Positions 29,201 through 40,417 of a stretch of DNA of 64,000 nucleotides are shown in pieces. The notes beneath the pieces were generated by a model. The model was not told the origin of the DNA. It was given only the letters and a program-made list of their open reading frames with translations, and did no database searches. The first letter of the stretch is position 1. Each line of letters starts with the position of its first letter. Both the position numbers and the translations under genes were made by a program. This DNA is from Sweltsa coloradensis (lineage: Eukaryota; Arthropoda; Insecta; Plecoptera; Chloroperlidae): contig JAMZAV010001272.1 of NCBI GenBank assembly GCA_024449915.1, positions 1-64,000 on the forward strand, given 5' to 3'.

Positions 29201-31350
29201 GGCAACCCCCTTTAAAAAATTTTTAAATTTCGGGTCGTCTCAAAATCAAATTTTCTTTTAAAAATATTAAAAAGGAGTCCTCCCCCTTGACAAATAACCA
29301 AAATTTTTTGTCAAATCGGGCAGAAATTACAGATTTAGGGGAAATATATTTTCTTCAAGCGGATCTTTAGTGCATTTTTTTTTTCATTTATGCCCCAAAA
29401 AGGCAACGTCCTGTCAATCAAACTACTAAATAAAGAGTACACGGGGGTTTGTAGTAAATTTTCCCCCCTTTTTGCAGTTTATGTTTTTCCAAAAAAAAAA
29501 TTACAAAGGAACCCCTTTACAAAATTTGTTTAAATTTTGGGTCCCCCTTTAAAATCAAAATTTTTTTTAAAATTTAACAAGGGGTCCTCCCCTTTAAAAA
29601 CCAAAAAAAACCAATTTTTTTTTTAAAGCGACAGAATAAACTTTACGGAAGTTTTTTTACTTTGAGCGGATTTTCGGGACATTTTTTTTACTCTTTTATG
29701 AACCAAAACGGAAATGCAGTGTCAAACATTTTATAACTAAGAGTAAAGTGGGCAGTATAGAATTGCCCCGTTGTGCAGTTGATGTTTTCGACAAAAAATT
29801 CACAAACTAACCCCCTTTACAAATTTGTTTTAATTTTGGGGGGCCCTCCAAAATTTAAAATTTTTTTCAAATTTTTAACAAGGGAGCCTCCCATTGACAA
29901 ATAACCCCAATTTTTTTTCAATCGGGGCAGAATTGACAGATTTACGGAAGTTTTTTTTTACTTCAAACGGATCTTCGGTGCGTTTTTTATTTTTTATGAA
30001 AAAAAAAAGGGGAACTGTCCCTGTCTTCATCACTCCTAACTTAAAAGTGAGTAGCAATAGAAAAAATTTCCCTGTTTTGCAGTTGATGTTTTTTCAAAAA
30101 AAATTTACAAAAGGAACCGCTTTTAAAAATTTGTTAAAAAAGGGGCCGTCTCAAAAACATATTTTTTTTTAAAATATTAACAAGAGGTCCTCCCCTTGAC
30201 AAAAAACTTCATTTCAAAACGGGCGAAATTGACCCGTTTATGGAATTAAATTTAAATTTTAGGGGATCTTTGGAGCATTTTTTCTTATATAACCAAAAAC
30301 GGAACTTCACTGTCAATCATTATACTAATATAAGTAGACGTGGGCAGTATGAAATTTTCTCTGTTGTGCAGTTGTTTTTTTCGCCAAAAAATTACAAATT
30401 TTTTAATTTTGGGGGCCGTCTCAAATCAATATTTTCTTTAAAATATTAACAAGGGACCTCCCCTTTACAAATAAAACCATTCCCTTTTCAAAAGGACAGA
30501 ATTTACGATTTTACAAAGTTTATTTTACTTTGACGGGGTCTTCGGGGGCAGTTTTTTTTTACCTTTTTTGAAACCCAAAACCGCAACTGTCCCCTGTCAA
30601 TCATTACTTCTAATATGAGAGACGTGGGCAGAGTAAAATTCCCTGTTGGCAGTTAATTTTTCGCCAAAAATTCACAAAGGGTAACCCTTTACAAAATTTG
30701 TTAATTTCGGGTCCGTCTCAAAACAAATTTTCTTTAAATTATTAACAAGGGATCCTCCCCCCTTTACAAATAAAACCAATTCATTTCAAAAACGGGCCGA
30801 AATTGAAGATTTACGAAGTTTATTTAACTTTGAGGGGATTTCGGGTGCAGTTTTTTACTCTTTTATGAACCAAAAAGGGAACTGTCATGTCTCATACTAT
30901 AACTAAAGAGTAACGTGGTTGTAGTAGAATTTCCCTGTTGTGAGTTTAGTTTCGCAAAAAAAATTTACAAGGCTAACCCCTTTAAAATTTGTTAATTTCG
31001 GGCCGTTCAAAATCAATTTTCTTAAAAATTAAAAGGGAGTCTCCCTTGACAAAAAACCAATTTATTTTCAAAGCGTACAGAAAAAAACAGATTTTCGGAA
31101 GTTTATTTAACTTTGAGCGGGATCTTCGGGTGCAGTTTTTTTACTCTTTATGAACCAAAACGGGAACTGTCAGTGTCAATCATTACTACTAACTATAGAG
31201 TAGAAGTGGGCAGTAGTAGAATTGCCCTGTTGTGCAGTTGACTTTTTTGCCAAAAAAATCACAAAGGGCTAACCCCTATACAAATTTGTTAATTTTGGGT
31301 CCGTCTCAAAATCACTATTTGCTTCAAAATTATTAACAAGGAAGTCCTCC

Positions 31351-31353
31351 TAT
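31351..31353. repeat. Left target-site duplication (TAT) of the foldback
   Basis: TAT directly precedes the left terminal inverted repeat and is repeated at 32738-32740. The satellite normally has cccattgac here; the host monomer type has cctatt, which explains the TAT. Confidence 0.75.
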
Positions 31354-32737
31354 TAATCCTGTCAAATAAGATCGTATATTGACGTTTGGAGGAAAAAATT
31401 GCGATGTCGCTGAATTTTTGCAGAGACTTTCCTTATATAATACTTATCAACATACTAAAACTCCCCTACAATCGGACTGGAGCTTCGGCCGCCATATTGG
31501 AAAATGGAGGCCAAAAGGTGTTTGTTATCAAATATCTCCAAATTGGTTTGAGATAGACAAAATATCTCAATTGTTAAAATATTCCCCATTCAATTCTCTA
31601 CAAAACAGGTGTCTTCTATAGTTTTGGCAGGGGCAACGGTTACGTCACAAATTCGTGGTTAATATGTTGCTCATTGGAGTACCAGCTTATTTCCAAATTT
31701 TCACGCCCAGCATCAAACAATGCCCGGTAAATCCGTAAGAAATCGATTTAAATACAAAAGGACTTTTGTACGGGGTTCATGAAAGCTTCCATTAGTATTT
31801 AAAAAAATCAGTTCTGCGAAATCGAATTTTGCATTTACCTGGAATTTGGTTTTACCATTGTTGGCATTTCCTCAAAAATGCCCTTTTTGACTGTCCATTA
31901 TTAAGCACTAAATAGCATTGGAGGAAAAATTCTTGCTACGCACATTGAAATGACTCAAATAATGATCCGATTACAACCAAAGTTTAATTCAATATGGCTG
32001 CTAATTCCTAATATCCACAACATCAAAGTGAATTATGTAACAAAAAGAGTGTAAAAACAGCACGAAAACAGTATTCATATTGTGAATATAAGGAATTAGC
32101 AGCCATATTGGATTTAAACTTTGGTTGTAATCGGATCATTATTTAAGTCATTTCAATGTGCGTAGAAAGAATTTTTCCTCAAATGCTATTTAGTGCTTAA
32201 TAATGGACAGTCAAAAAGGGCATTTTTGAGGAAATGCCAACAATGGTAAAACCAAATTCCAGGTAAATGCAAAATTCGATTTCGCAGAACTGATTTTTTT
32301 AAATACTAATGGAAGCTTTCATGAACCCCGTACAAAAGTCCTTTTGTATTTAAATCGATTTCTTACGGATTTACCGGGCATTGTTTGATGCTGGGCGTGA
32401 AAATTTGGAAATAAGCTGGTACTCCAATAAGCAACATATAAACCACGCTTTTGTGACGTAACCGTTGCCCCTACCAAAACTATAGAAGACACCTGTTTTG
32501 TAGGGAATTGAATGGGGAATATTTTTGCCATTGAGATATTTTGTCTATCTCAAACCAATTTGGAGATATTCGATAACAAACACATTTTGGCCGCCATTTT
32601 CCAATATGGCGGCCGAAGCTCCAGTCTGATTGTAGGGGAGTTTAAGTATGTTGATAAGTATCATTTAAGGAAGGTCTCTGCAAAAATTCAGCGACATCGC
32701 AATTTTTTCCTCCAAAAATTCTTATTTGACAGGATTA
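31354..32737. mobile_element. Foldback (long inverted-repeat) element inserted in satellite 1
   Basis: The 1384-bp segment is unlike the satellite and is almost entirely two inverted arms: left about 31354-32023, right about 32073-32737, with a loop of about 50 bp. Ends are taatcctgtcaaataag and its reverse complement. Arms align over their whole length with scattered substitutions and one short divergent patch near the left end. TAT flanks both sides (31351-31353 and 32738-32740); removing the element and one TAT restores continuous satellite sequence (cctcctattgacaaataacc). A TA duplication is the alternative reading. No transposase ORF is visible; short ORFs are arm translations. A non-autonomous foldback or large MITE is the best description; the superfamily is not assigned. 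Confidence 0.93.
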
Positions 32738-32740
32738 TAT
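32738..32740. repeat. Right target-site duplication (TAT) of the foldback
   Basis: TAT directly follows the right terminal inverted repeat, and the satellite resumes with tgacaaataacc. Confidence 0.75.
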
Positions 32741-35656
32741 TGACAAATAACCAATTTTTTGTCAAATCGGACAGAAATTGACAGATTTACGGAAGTTTAT
32801 TTTACTTCAAGCGGGATCTTCGGGTGCAGTTTTTTTTACTCTTTTATGAACCAAAACGGGAACTGTCACTGTCATTCATCACTCCTAACTATAGAGTAGA
32901 TGTGAGCAATAGAAGAATTGCCCTGTTGTGCAGTTGATGTTTTTGCCAAAAAATTCACAAAGGCTAACCGCTTTCCAAATTTGTTAATAAAGGGTCCGTC
33001 TCAAAATCATATTTTCTTTAAAATTATTAACAAGAGAGTCCTCCCATTGACAAATAACCAATTCATTGTCAAATCGGACAGAAATTGACAGATTTACGGA
33101 AGTTTATTTTACTTTGAGCGGGATCTTCGGGTGCAGTTTTTTTACTCTTTTATGAACCAAAACGGGAACTGTCACTGTCAATCATAACTACTAACTATAG
33201 AGTAGACGTGGGCAGTAGTAAAATTGCCCTGTTGTGCAGTTGATGTTTTCGCCAAAAAATTCACAAAGGCTAACCACTTTACAAATTTGTTAATTTCAGG
33301 TCCGTCTTAAAATCAATATTTTCGTTAAAATTATTAACAAGGGAGTCCTCCCATTGACAAATAACCAATTCATTGTCAAATCGGACAGAAATTGACAGAT
33401 TTACGGAAGTTTATTTTACTTTGAGCGGGATCTTCGGGTGCAGTTTTTTTACTCTTTTATGAACCAAAACGGGAACTGTCACTGTCAATCATAACTACTA
33501 ACTAAAGAGTACACGTGGTCAGTAGTAGAATTGCCCTGTTGTGCAGTTGATGTTTTCGCAAAAAAATTCACAAAGGCTAACCCCTTTACAAATTTGTTAA
33601 TTTAGGGTCCGTCTCAAAATCAAAATTTTCTTCAAAATTATTAACAAGGGAGTCCTCCCATTGACAAATAACCAATTCATTGTCAAATCGGACAGAAATT
33701 GACAGATTTACGGAAGTTTATTGTACTTTGAGCGGGATCTTCGGGTGCAGTTTTTTTACTCTTTTATGAACCAAAACGGGAACTGTCACTTTTTATCATT
33801 ACTACTAACTATAGAGTAGACGTGGGCAGTAGTGAAATTGCCCTGTTGTGCAGTTGATGTTTTCGCCAAAAAATTCACAAAGGCTAACCCCTTTACAAAT
33901 TTGTTAATTTCGGGTCCGTCTCAAAATCAATATTTTCTTTAAAATTATTAACAAGGGAGTCCTCCCATTGACAAATAACCAATTCATTGTCAAATCGGAC
34001 AGAAATTGACAGATTTACGGAAGTTATTTTACTTTGAGCGGGATCTTCGGGAGCAGTTTTTTACTCTTTTATGAACCAAAACGGGAACTGTCACTGTCAA
34101 TCATCACTACTAACTAAAGAGTAGACGTGGGCAGTAGTAGAATTGCCCTGTTGTGCAGTTGATGTTTTCGCCAAAAAATTCACAAAGGCTTACCCCTTTA
34201 CAAATTTGTTAATTTCGGGTCCGTCTCAAAATCAATATTTTCTTTAAAATTATTAACAAGGGAGTCCTCCCATTGACAAATAACCAATTCATTGTCAAAT
34301 CGGACAGAAATTGACAGATTTACGGAAGTTTATTTTACTTTGAGCGGGATCTTCGGGTGCAGTTTTTTTACTCTTTTATGAACCAAAACGGGAACTGTCA
34401 CTGTCAATCATAACTACTAACTAAAGAGTACACCTGGGCAGTAGTAGAATTGCCCTGTTGTGCAGTTGATGTTTTCGCAAAAAAATTCACAAAGGCTAAC
34501 CCCTTTACAAATTTGTTAATTAAGGGTCCGTCTCAAAATCAATATTTTCTTTAAAAATTATTAACAAGGGAGTCCTGCTCATGACAAATAACCAATTCAT
34601 TGTCAAATCGGACAGAAATTGACAGATTTACGGAAGTTTATTTTACTTTGAGCGGGATCTTCGGGTGCAGTTTTTTTACTCTTTTATGAACCAAAACGGG
34701 AACTGTCACTGTCAATCATTACTACTAACTATAGAGTAGACGTGGGCAGTAGTGAAATTGCCCTGTTGTGCAGTTGATGTTTTCGCCAAAAAATTCACAA
34801 AGGCTAACCCCTTTACAAATTTGTTAATTTCGGGTCCGTCTCAAAATCAATATTTTCTTTAAAATTATTAACAAGGGAGTCCTCCCATTGACAAATAACC
34901 AATTCATTGTCAAATCGGACAGAAATTGACAGATTTACGGAAGTTTATTTTACTTTGAGCGGGATCTTCGGGTGCAGTTTTTTTACTCTTTTATGAACCA
35001 AAACGGGAACTGTCACTGTCAATCATTACTACTAACTATAGAGTAGACGTGGGCAGTAGTAGAATAGCCCTGTTGTGCAGTTGATGTTTTCGCAAAAAAA
35101 TTCACAAAGGCTAACCCCTTTACAAATTTGTTAATTTCGGGTCCGTCTCAAAATCAATATTTTCTTCAAAATTATTAACAAGGGAGTCCTCCCATTGACA
35201 AATAACCAATTTTTTGTCAAATCGGACAGAAATTGACAGATTTACGGAAGTATATTTTACTTCAAGCGGGATCTTCGGGTGCAGTTTTTTTACTCTTTTA
35301 TGAACCAAAACGGGAACTGTCACTGTCAATCATAACTACTAACTAAAGAGTACACGTGGTTAGTAGTAGAATTGCCCTGTTGTGCAGTTGATGTTTTCGC
35401 AAAAAAATTCAAAAAGGGAAACCCCTTTTCAAATTTGTTAATTTCGGGTCCGTCTAAAATCAATATTTTCTTCAAAATTTTAACAAGGGGCCCCCCATTG
35501 AAAAAATAAAATTCTTGTCAAATCGGACAGAAATTAACAGATTTAGGAAGTTTATTTAATTTGGCGGGATTTTCGGGGCAGTTTTTTTACTTTTTTGAAA
35601 AAAAAAACGGGAACTGTCACGCAACACCCCTACTAACTAAAATAGACGTGGGCAGT
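32741..35656. repeat. Satellite 1 tandem array (right block) and array edge
   Basis: The same ~307-bp monomer resumes exactly where the foldback insertion ends, beginning with tgacaaataacc, and runs about 9.5 copies. The array stops near 35656 inside a monomer, just after the acgtgggcagt landmark, where family B sequence begins. The last two monomers (from about 35400) carry homopolymer-type errors. The monomer at 35260 is a near copy of one at 26620: the 210-nt minus-strand reading windows 35120-35329 and 26482-26691 give identical translations. Confidence 0.96.
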
Positions 35657-35893
35657 CGTTTCATCGTTCGGGGGTGTCTTTGTCGTTTCGTTGACGAGGG
35701 GTCGAAGGGGAAAGGGGGCAAGGTTCCCAACGGGGGATTGCTAGAGCTCTTTCTATTTTGGGGGAGAAATACTCCCCTTTTATTCTAGCTGATGTTTGCG
35801 AGCTGGATTTTTCTTTTGAATCGCCTTTTACGATAGCAGACCCATGCTCTGACCCAATTTCTACCCCGGGCCCAGGGGCCTTGGGGGTTTATT
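35657..35893 (-). mobile_element. Family B element, partial, at the satellite edge
   Basis: Matches other family B copies from the trinucleotide-rich part (gtcgtttcatcg...) through agctgatgtttgcgag, gaatcgccttttacgat and ccatgctctg to ccgggcccagggg. The 3' hairpin end is missing because the satellite junction lies inside the element. Homopolymer-type differences from the 50.4 and 61.2 kb copies suggest consensus error. Confidence 0.75.
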
Positions 35894-36279
35894 TTTATTT
35901 GAGGGATAATGCTAGTCAATCTGATTCGGTAACTTTGATTGACTTGACTGAACAGTTAATGTTGTGCCTTGGCAAGACGACGACGACGTGGGGAAACTAG
36001 GGCGCTTAAAACCGGTTAGGTCATATTGCGCCGCTTGTGAATGAAAGGAAATGAAAAAGAGTGAATGCAGGATGTTTGATGATTAGATTGTTTTCTAAGT
36101 GATAAAAACAAAATAAATTGATGATGAAGAAAAATAGCAAAAAAAAGGTTTATTTTATGAAAATGAAAAAAAAGAAAAAAAAACAAATGTGTAAGATGTA
36201 AATTTAAATTTTTGTTAAATAGATTAAAAGGATGAGAAATTTAGAAAGTTTGTCCCTTTCAATGATAAATTTCTTCATA

Positions 36280-36690
36280 TGTTGGGAGAGATAAAATTTG
36301 CTGCGCAAGCATATATTGGCACTTTCTGCTAGCATAGATGCAGGGAAAGGGTACATCAATGGTCACATATGGGAAAACCTTTTTGGTTTTAAAGAGAATC
36401 TGTGTGTTAGGCGTGTGGGGCCTATACGAATTCTAGACAATACCCCCTTTTCTCTACGTGAGAGTCGGAGATAGGTGGAAATTTTGTTAGTCAATGGGGG
36501 GCATCACACTACAATTTGTTTTTTTGCAAACCCCCCACGATTTGCGCAAACCAACAATCTTTGCATGTATCCACTTTTGACATCTGGAACGGGAATAGAT
36601 TAAAAATCAACGTCGCGACGGGGAAGTTTCCCTTTAGCAGCCCGACGCGTGTTCATTTCCCTCTTGCCCAGTGTCCAGGTATCCAGCAAA
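36280..36690 (-). pseudogene. LINE RNase H-like / C-terminal region, frame-broken
   Basis: Minus-strand frames include REMNTRRAAKG (equivalent to the GNE.AD.AAK block of LINE RNase H domains), IFNLFPFQ, then remnants of the IGHTRLTH..LL and C..C terminal motif that is readable in the 48.4 kb copy. The region is followed on the minus strand by an AT-rich 3' UTR. Stops and frameshifts are frequent. Confidence 0.7.
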
Positions 36691-37679
36691 ACTTATTATA
36701 ACCCTTAGATTTTAGTTTTTCAAAATAGAATTGGATGTTTTGTACCAAAGATGACTAAAATACATGGTTTTATAGCTTAAAGTGAATTAAGCTATCTGAA
36801 CAAAAAAAGGTTTCTCCACAACGAAGCGTAAAAAGTATTTAATAGTTTCACGGATGGCGAAAAAACTCGCAGTGAAAACTGAACACAGTCGTTAAACCCC
36901 TGAAACTTTCAGTTAAGGTGGAGCAATAAAAGGCATTCCAACCTTGTTGCAATTTTGGAGCCATCTGTGAATACCAAAGTAAACCTTGAGTCATGGCAAA
37001 TTTTTCAAAAAGTTAATTTGAATAAATACGCAAGAGATTTTTTATCAAAACGACAAAGGCAAATTAATAATCGGCTCGGTTTTAAAACCAGGGGGGTTAT
37101 TGAAAACAAAATTAAAAAAACTTTTGGCAGATGAAATTCATAAGATTAAACAAAAGTTTACATTTTAAACCCCCGGGGGAAGAGATCCCTTTGGGGTTTT
37201 TTGTTTCAAAGTGCTGACATATGTCGTGTTAAAAACATTCCCAGTTGCTGGATGGTTAGGCATAGCTTTAATTTTCATACATACGTACCCATCAAGAGGT
37301 TCTCCGTTCTTAAGGAGGACACACCTGACTCGGATACAAGCTGACTACCCGGGGTTGTTTTGAAATGCACCCAAAAGCAATACGAAAAACCACAATGGTG
37401 GGCAGTGTTAGAATTTTTAAAGGGGTTTTGTTATTGTGAAGAGTATACGAAACATTTAAAAGTCCATTTTGGGGGCAAAAATAGGATCCGTAAATTCTCA
37501 ACATGCAATCCCATCTGCACCCCCCGATGTATTACTGAGAACTTTTTAAAGGTTTATTTTTAAAAGCATTTTTTTCGTAACTCAACAACGTGGTCTTTTC
37601 CAATTTTGTTTTTTTTCAAAACACCAGCCGAGAAGACGGACATTGTTTTGAATAGAAGTTCTACATTTTAACGAAAGTT

Positions 37680-38460
37680 GGGGGTCATTTTGTATCCTTG
37701 AAGACGGCAAAGTGAAGCACGAGTTTTTTGGGAAAAGAATCTGTCCCCGCTTTTGAGCCATTCATTTATTGTTCAATCCAATTTTCAGTGTCTTTTAGCT
37801 GTTGATAAATTTTCCCATCTGTAGAAGATTCCCCAGGTCATCTACAAAAAGGCACGACATTTGGTCTTTGGGAACAATCCCCCACACTGTTTTTTTCAAT
37901 AGAAACAGTGATACCCACAAGACCCAGCCCTTTTGGTACACCTGTTTCCCGTGAGAACGAGTCTGACAAAACATTTTTAAAACGCACTTTGAAAAATTTT
38001 ATCTTTTAAAAAATTTTCTAAAAAATTTTGGCATGTGCCCTCGAAAACCCCCCCCTGAAACTGTTAAGAAATATTTTATCTCCATGTTGTTGTATGCTTT
38101 TCCCAAAGTCAAAAAAAACCCCCAACAACATGTTGTTTTTCAAAAAAAACCCCTTTTAATAAACGCCTTAAACAACCAAGGGTCGATGGGCAACGACTTG
38201 GGCGAAATCCAATTGGAAGTTCGCCAATAAACCGCTGTCTCCAGACCACATTAGTCGTTTGTTGTCATCTTTTTGAAAAATTTTTCAAAAGCAACTTGTA
38301 GGAAAAAGGGGGGATATGAAATCGGCATGACTTATCTTTTGGGGTTTGAAAGTGGAATTTAAAATGGCACTAGCCAACTATCGGGAAATTGTCAGACAAC
38401 CACAAAATTTAAAAAATAAAAAAATAATTCCAATGAGGGATCAGAGGTGCACAAACATGC
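37680..38460 (-). pseudogene. LINE reverse transcriptase domain, frame-broken
   Basis: Minus-strand frames give PISYPPFSYKLLLKNF (usual PISL...CKL.E), GLLANFQLDF (usual GF block), then around 38082-38128 VGVFFDFGKAYNNM, the FFD.EKAYD block bearing the first catalytic aspartate, then RGHMPKF, a GVPQG-like stretch and FVDD at 37834-37848 in place of the common YADD/FADD catalytic pair. The order and spacing fit Jockey-clade reverse transcriptases. At least five frame changes occur within 800 bp, many at homopolymers, so part of the damage may be consensus error rather than decay. Confidence 0.83.
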
Positions 38461-38959
38461 TAGTGCATTTTGTCTTCCCCACAGAGTGCGAGTAATGAGC
38501 TTAACGCCAACGGAGTTCCCACAAAGAGAACGCTCTGTTGTATGGCTCATCTTTTTAGATGAGAAATTAAGTTTTCGAGTTTGTAAACTGCTTGTGTGCT
38601 AGAAAAAATTTTGCTATATCGTGCATACTGCTACCCAGCAAAATGTGACCCAGTACTAAGCCACATCTGCTGGAGTAGTAACTAATGCCCGCCATCCTTG
38701 TAGCGGGTTGGGTTACCTGACTCCCCTAATTGATTTAATCCTTTTCCAAAACCATCGTGGAAGGGTGCTGTAATTTTTAGAAGATAATATTTGCCGACTG
38801 CTCTTTTATGTTTTATAATTCACTCGTTTTCGCTCTCTCGTGCTTGAAATTTATTAAATTTTTAAAGTAGGAAATTTTTTAATTTTTTAAAAAACTGCTT
38901 TCTTGTTTTAGGCCAAGCACAACTTGTTTCCCCCAGGGGCGACACGACGACGTGTTACC

Positions 38960-39545
38960 AATAGTCGTGGTTTTATGGCTATCTGCATCAGCAAACATTT
39001 ATCACATTATTTACAAGCACGTGGGGTCACGAGAACTAGTAAAGTCCACCCTTTAGAAAGAGACTTTATAATTTCCTGGAATTTCCCCAATCAGCTTGCG
39101 CAAGTCTCCATCCCTGACCGGATTGTGTGGCCCCTTTGAGTTAAACATTCACCTGAATTGGAAAAAAGATCATTCCAGTAATCATCAAGCCCCATTTAGC
39201 CGAGTCAACGATAGCAATGGTTTTTACCATGACTAAATTTGGCGAAAAAAGTGCCCGGGGAAAGGACGTGAAAAAGGTCATTGGCCCGTGTTCAACAATG
39301 AAACATCATTGTGTTGTAGAAAATCTGCAAACACAAACCCGTTTATCAGAAACTACTGATCCCCAGTCGTATGGTGAGCGTTAAAATCACCACCCAAGAT
39401 TACGGGTCCATGTAATTGATCCGACAATGCCTCCTATCGCGTCTGCTAAGATTTAAAGGTGGTTTGGGAAAGTAAATTTCAGCATAATGTGGTTTCTTTG
39501 GAATTAAGCTGTAACGGGACGGCCTGAAGGCGAGTTGTCAATGGA
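38960..39545 (-). pseudogene. LINE endonuclease (EEP/APE-like) domain, frame-broken
   Basis: The minus strand at 39356-39409 encodes GPVILGGDFNAHHTTGDQ, the GDFNAH core of LINE apurinic-type endonucleases; the N and H are metal-binding and catalytic positions in this family. Just upstream, in shifted frames, LQAVPLQL and SDQLHGP fit the same domain. Downstream, SPNLVM and FFPIQVN match the C-terminal part (usually SDHFPI), followed by GWRLAQADWG, the linker towards reverse transcriptase. This domain nicks target DNA for target-primed reverse transcription. Several frameshifts break the reading frame, so this copy is inactive as given. The N-terminal catalytic part is missing or not readable. 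Confidence 0.85.
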
Positions 39546-39560
39546 ATATAGCCATTGTCA

Positions 39561-40417
39561 TGTTTGTACGTCTACAAGTTATTAACTGTCAATATTGTTG
39601 CAATATTTGGTTTACGACTTGACTGCTCAGGGCTACAAAGTGTGGTTAAAAGGTATTACAAGATGAACCGGAGACGCTTATTATGTTTATATAATAAACT
39701 TAAATATTACATGTGGTTTTGCCTGTTGCACATTTATTATTCGCTAGCAGCAGAAACAACATTCTTCCCTTTTTTACATTTTATACAAACCAGAAATAAA
39801 AAATCCTATCCCGACGTTTTTTTTTTGTATTTCTGGATTGTATTAAATATGAACCAGCTACATGTTACAGTAGAACATGCCATTGCTCCATGTAATAAAT
39901 ACTCTGAGTTTTAGAATAAAACTTGGGGCATTCCTACAGCAAAAACCAGGAAAACACTTTCTACAAGCTGGAGGATTACCTCAATCACTCCCACTAAGAG
40001 AATCCAAAACCCAACATCATCCCCTTGATCACTAATGAACATCGACATTAATGCCACTAGCATTAATACTATTTAGTATGATCTTTAATGTTATTAAATA
40101 TTATTGAGTTATAACTGTATTATTTATTAATACTAAATGATGTTATATAGCTATAGTTATTCACACTCTCTCACTGAGAAGTATATCCTACTTCAATGTA
40201 CATTCAATGTGAATATAAAAACTAAACTTGACTTAACATGCAGTAGGGGTGGGCTCCCCGACCACGCCCCTCTAAGTAATGGTTAGCCATTATTACTTTG
40301 GTACTTTTGGAAACCACATACAATTGTAAGTACATGTTTGAACACTAAGTCTTGTAAGGTTCCCAATGTACCAGTACAAACATATGGTTCATAAAGAAGG
40401 GAAAGCCAAGGAAAAAC
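39561..40417. other. Unassigned stretch between two LINE copies
   Basis: AT-rich sequence with an open frame of 119 codons at 39555-39914 (plus). It has no recognisable domain, is rich in aromatic and cysteine residues as expected of translated non-coding AT-rich DNA, and begins inside the LINE. The rest has only short frames. I recognise no repeat here. Confidence 0.5.

Larger units (their letters stand above)
1..31350. repeat. Satellite 1 tandem array, ~307-bp monomer (left block)
   Basis: Head-to-tail copies of one AT-rich monomer. Successive occurrences of the anchor ctttgagcgg fall at 301, 608 and 916, giving a period of 307-308 bp, and the same order of landmarks (ttcgggtgcag, gaaccaaaacggg, tagagtagacgtgggcag, gttgatgttttcgcc, gggtccgtctcaaaatc, gggagtcctccc, cggacagaaattgacag) recurs throughout. 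The array starts before the window. Monomers fall into variants: type A has ataactactaactaaagag with cgcaaaaaa, type B has attactactaactatagag with cgccaaaa, and rarer types have cttcaagcgg starts or ccaaaactttaaatg. Short ORFs on both strands are by-products of the repeat. 20.4-28.3 kb is clean; 1-20.4 kb and 28.3-31.1 kb are full of short indels. Confidence 0.97.
35972..39560 (-). mobile_element. Family A: Jockey/CR1-like non-LTR retrotransposon, longest copy
   Basis: Read on the minus strand, the order is endonuclease (about 38960-39545), reverse transcriptase (about 37680-38460), RNase H-like C-terminal region (about 36280-36690) and a 3' UTR ending at 35972 with hairpin motif, ctagtttc-like box and a short (GTC)n tail. 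This is the classic EN-RT-RH order of Jockey/CR1-type LINEs. Many frameshifts and stops interrupt it. Some are probably consensus errors, since the block shows lengthened homopolymers compared with cleaner copies at 48.1 and 62.0 kb. The copy appears 5'-truncated within or just before the endonuclease domain; no ORF1 is recognised. It is the only source of enzymatic machinery seen in the window. Confidence 0.85.

Noticed and set aside
31379..32781. Protein-coding genes inside the foldback element
   Set aside because: The ORFs are short, lie within the inverted arms, mirror each other and carry no transposase motif.
1..35656. Many ORFs of 60-120 codons within satellite 1
   Set aside because: They recur with the monomer on both strands, differ by frameshift from unit to unit and have no domain; they are by-products of the repeat.
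1..35656. CRISPR array
   Set aside because: The repeat is a contiguous ~307-bp monomer without short-repeat/unique-spacer organisation and without cas-like genes.
1..35656. CENP-B box in satellite 1
   Set aside because: No match to the ttcg-4-a-2-cggg pattern was found by eye; the closest (cttcgggtgcag) lacks the required a and cggg spacing.
39555..39914. 119-codon plus-strand gene
   Set aside because: No motif, biased composition of AT-rich non-coding DNA, and a start inside the LINE remnant on the other strand.
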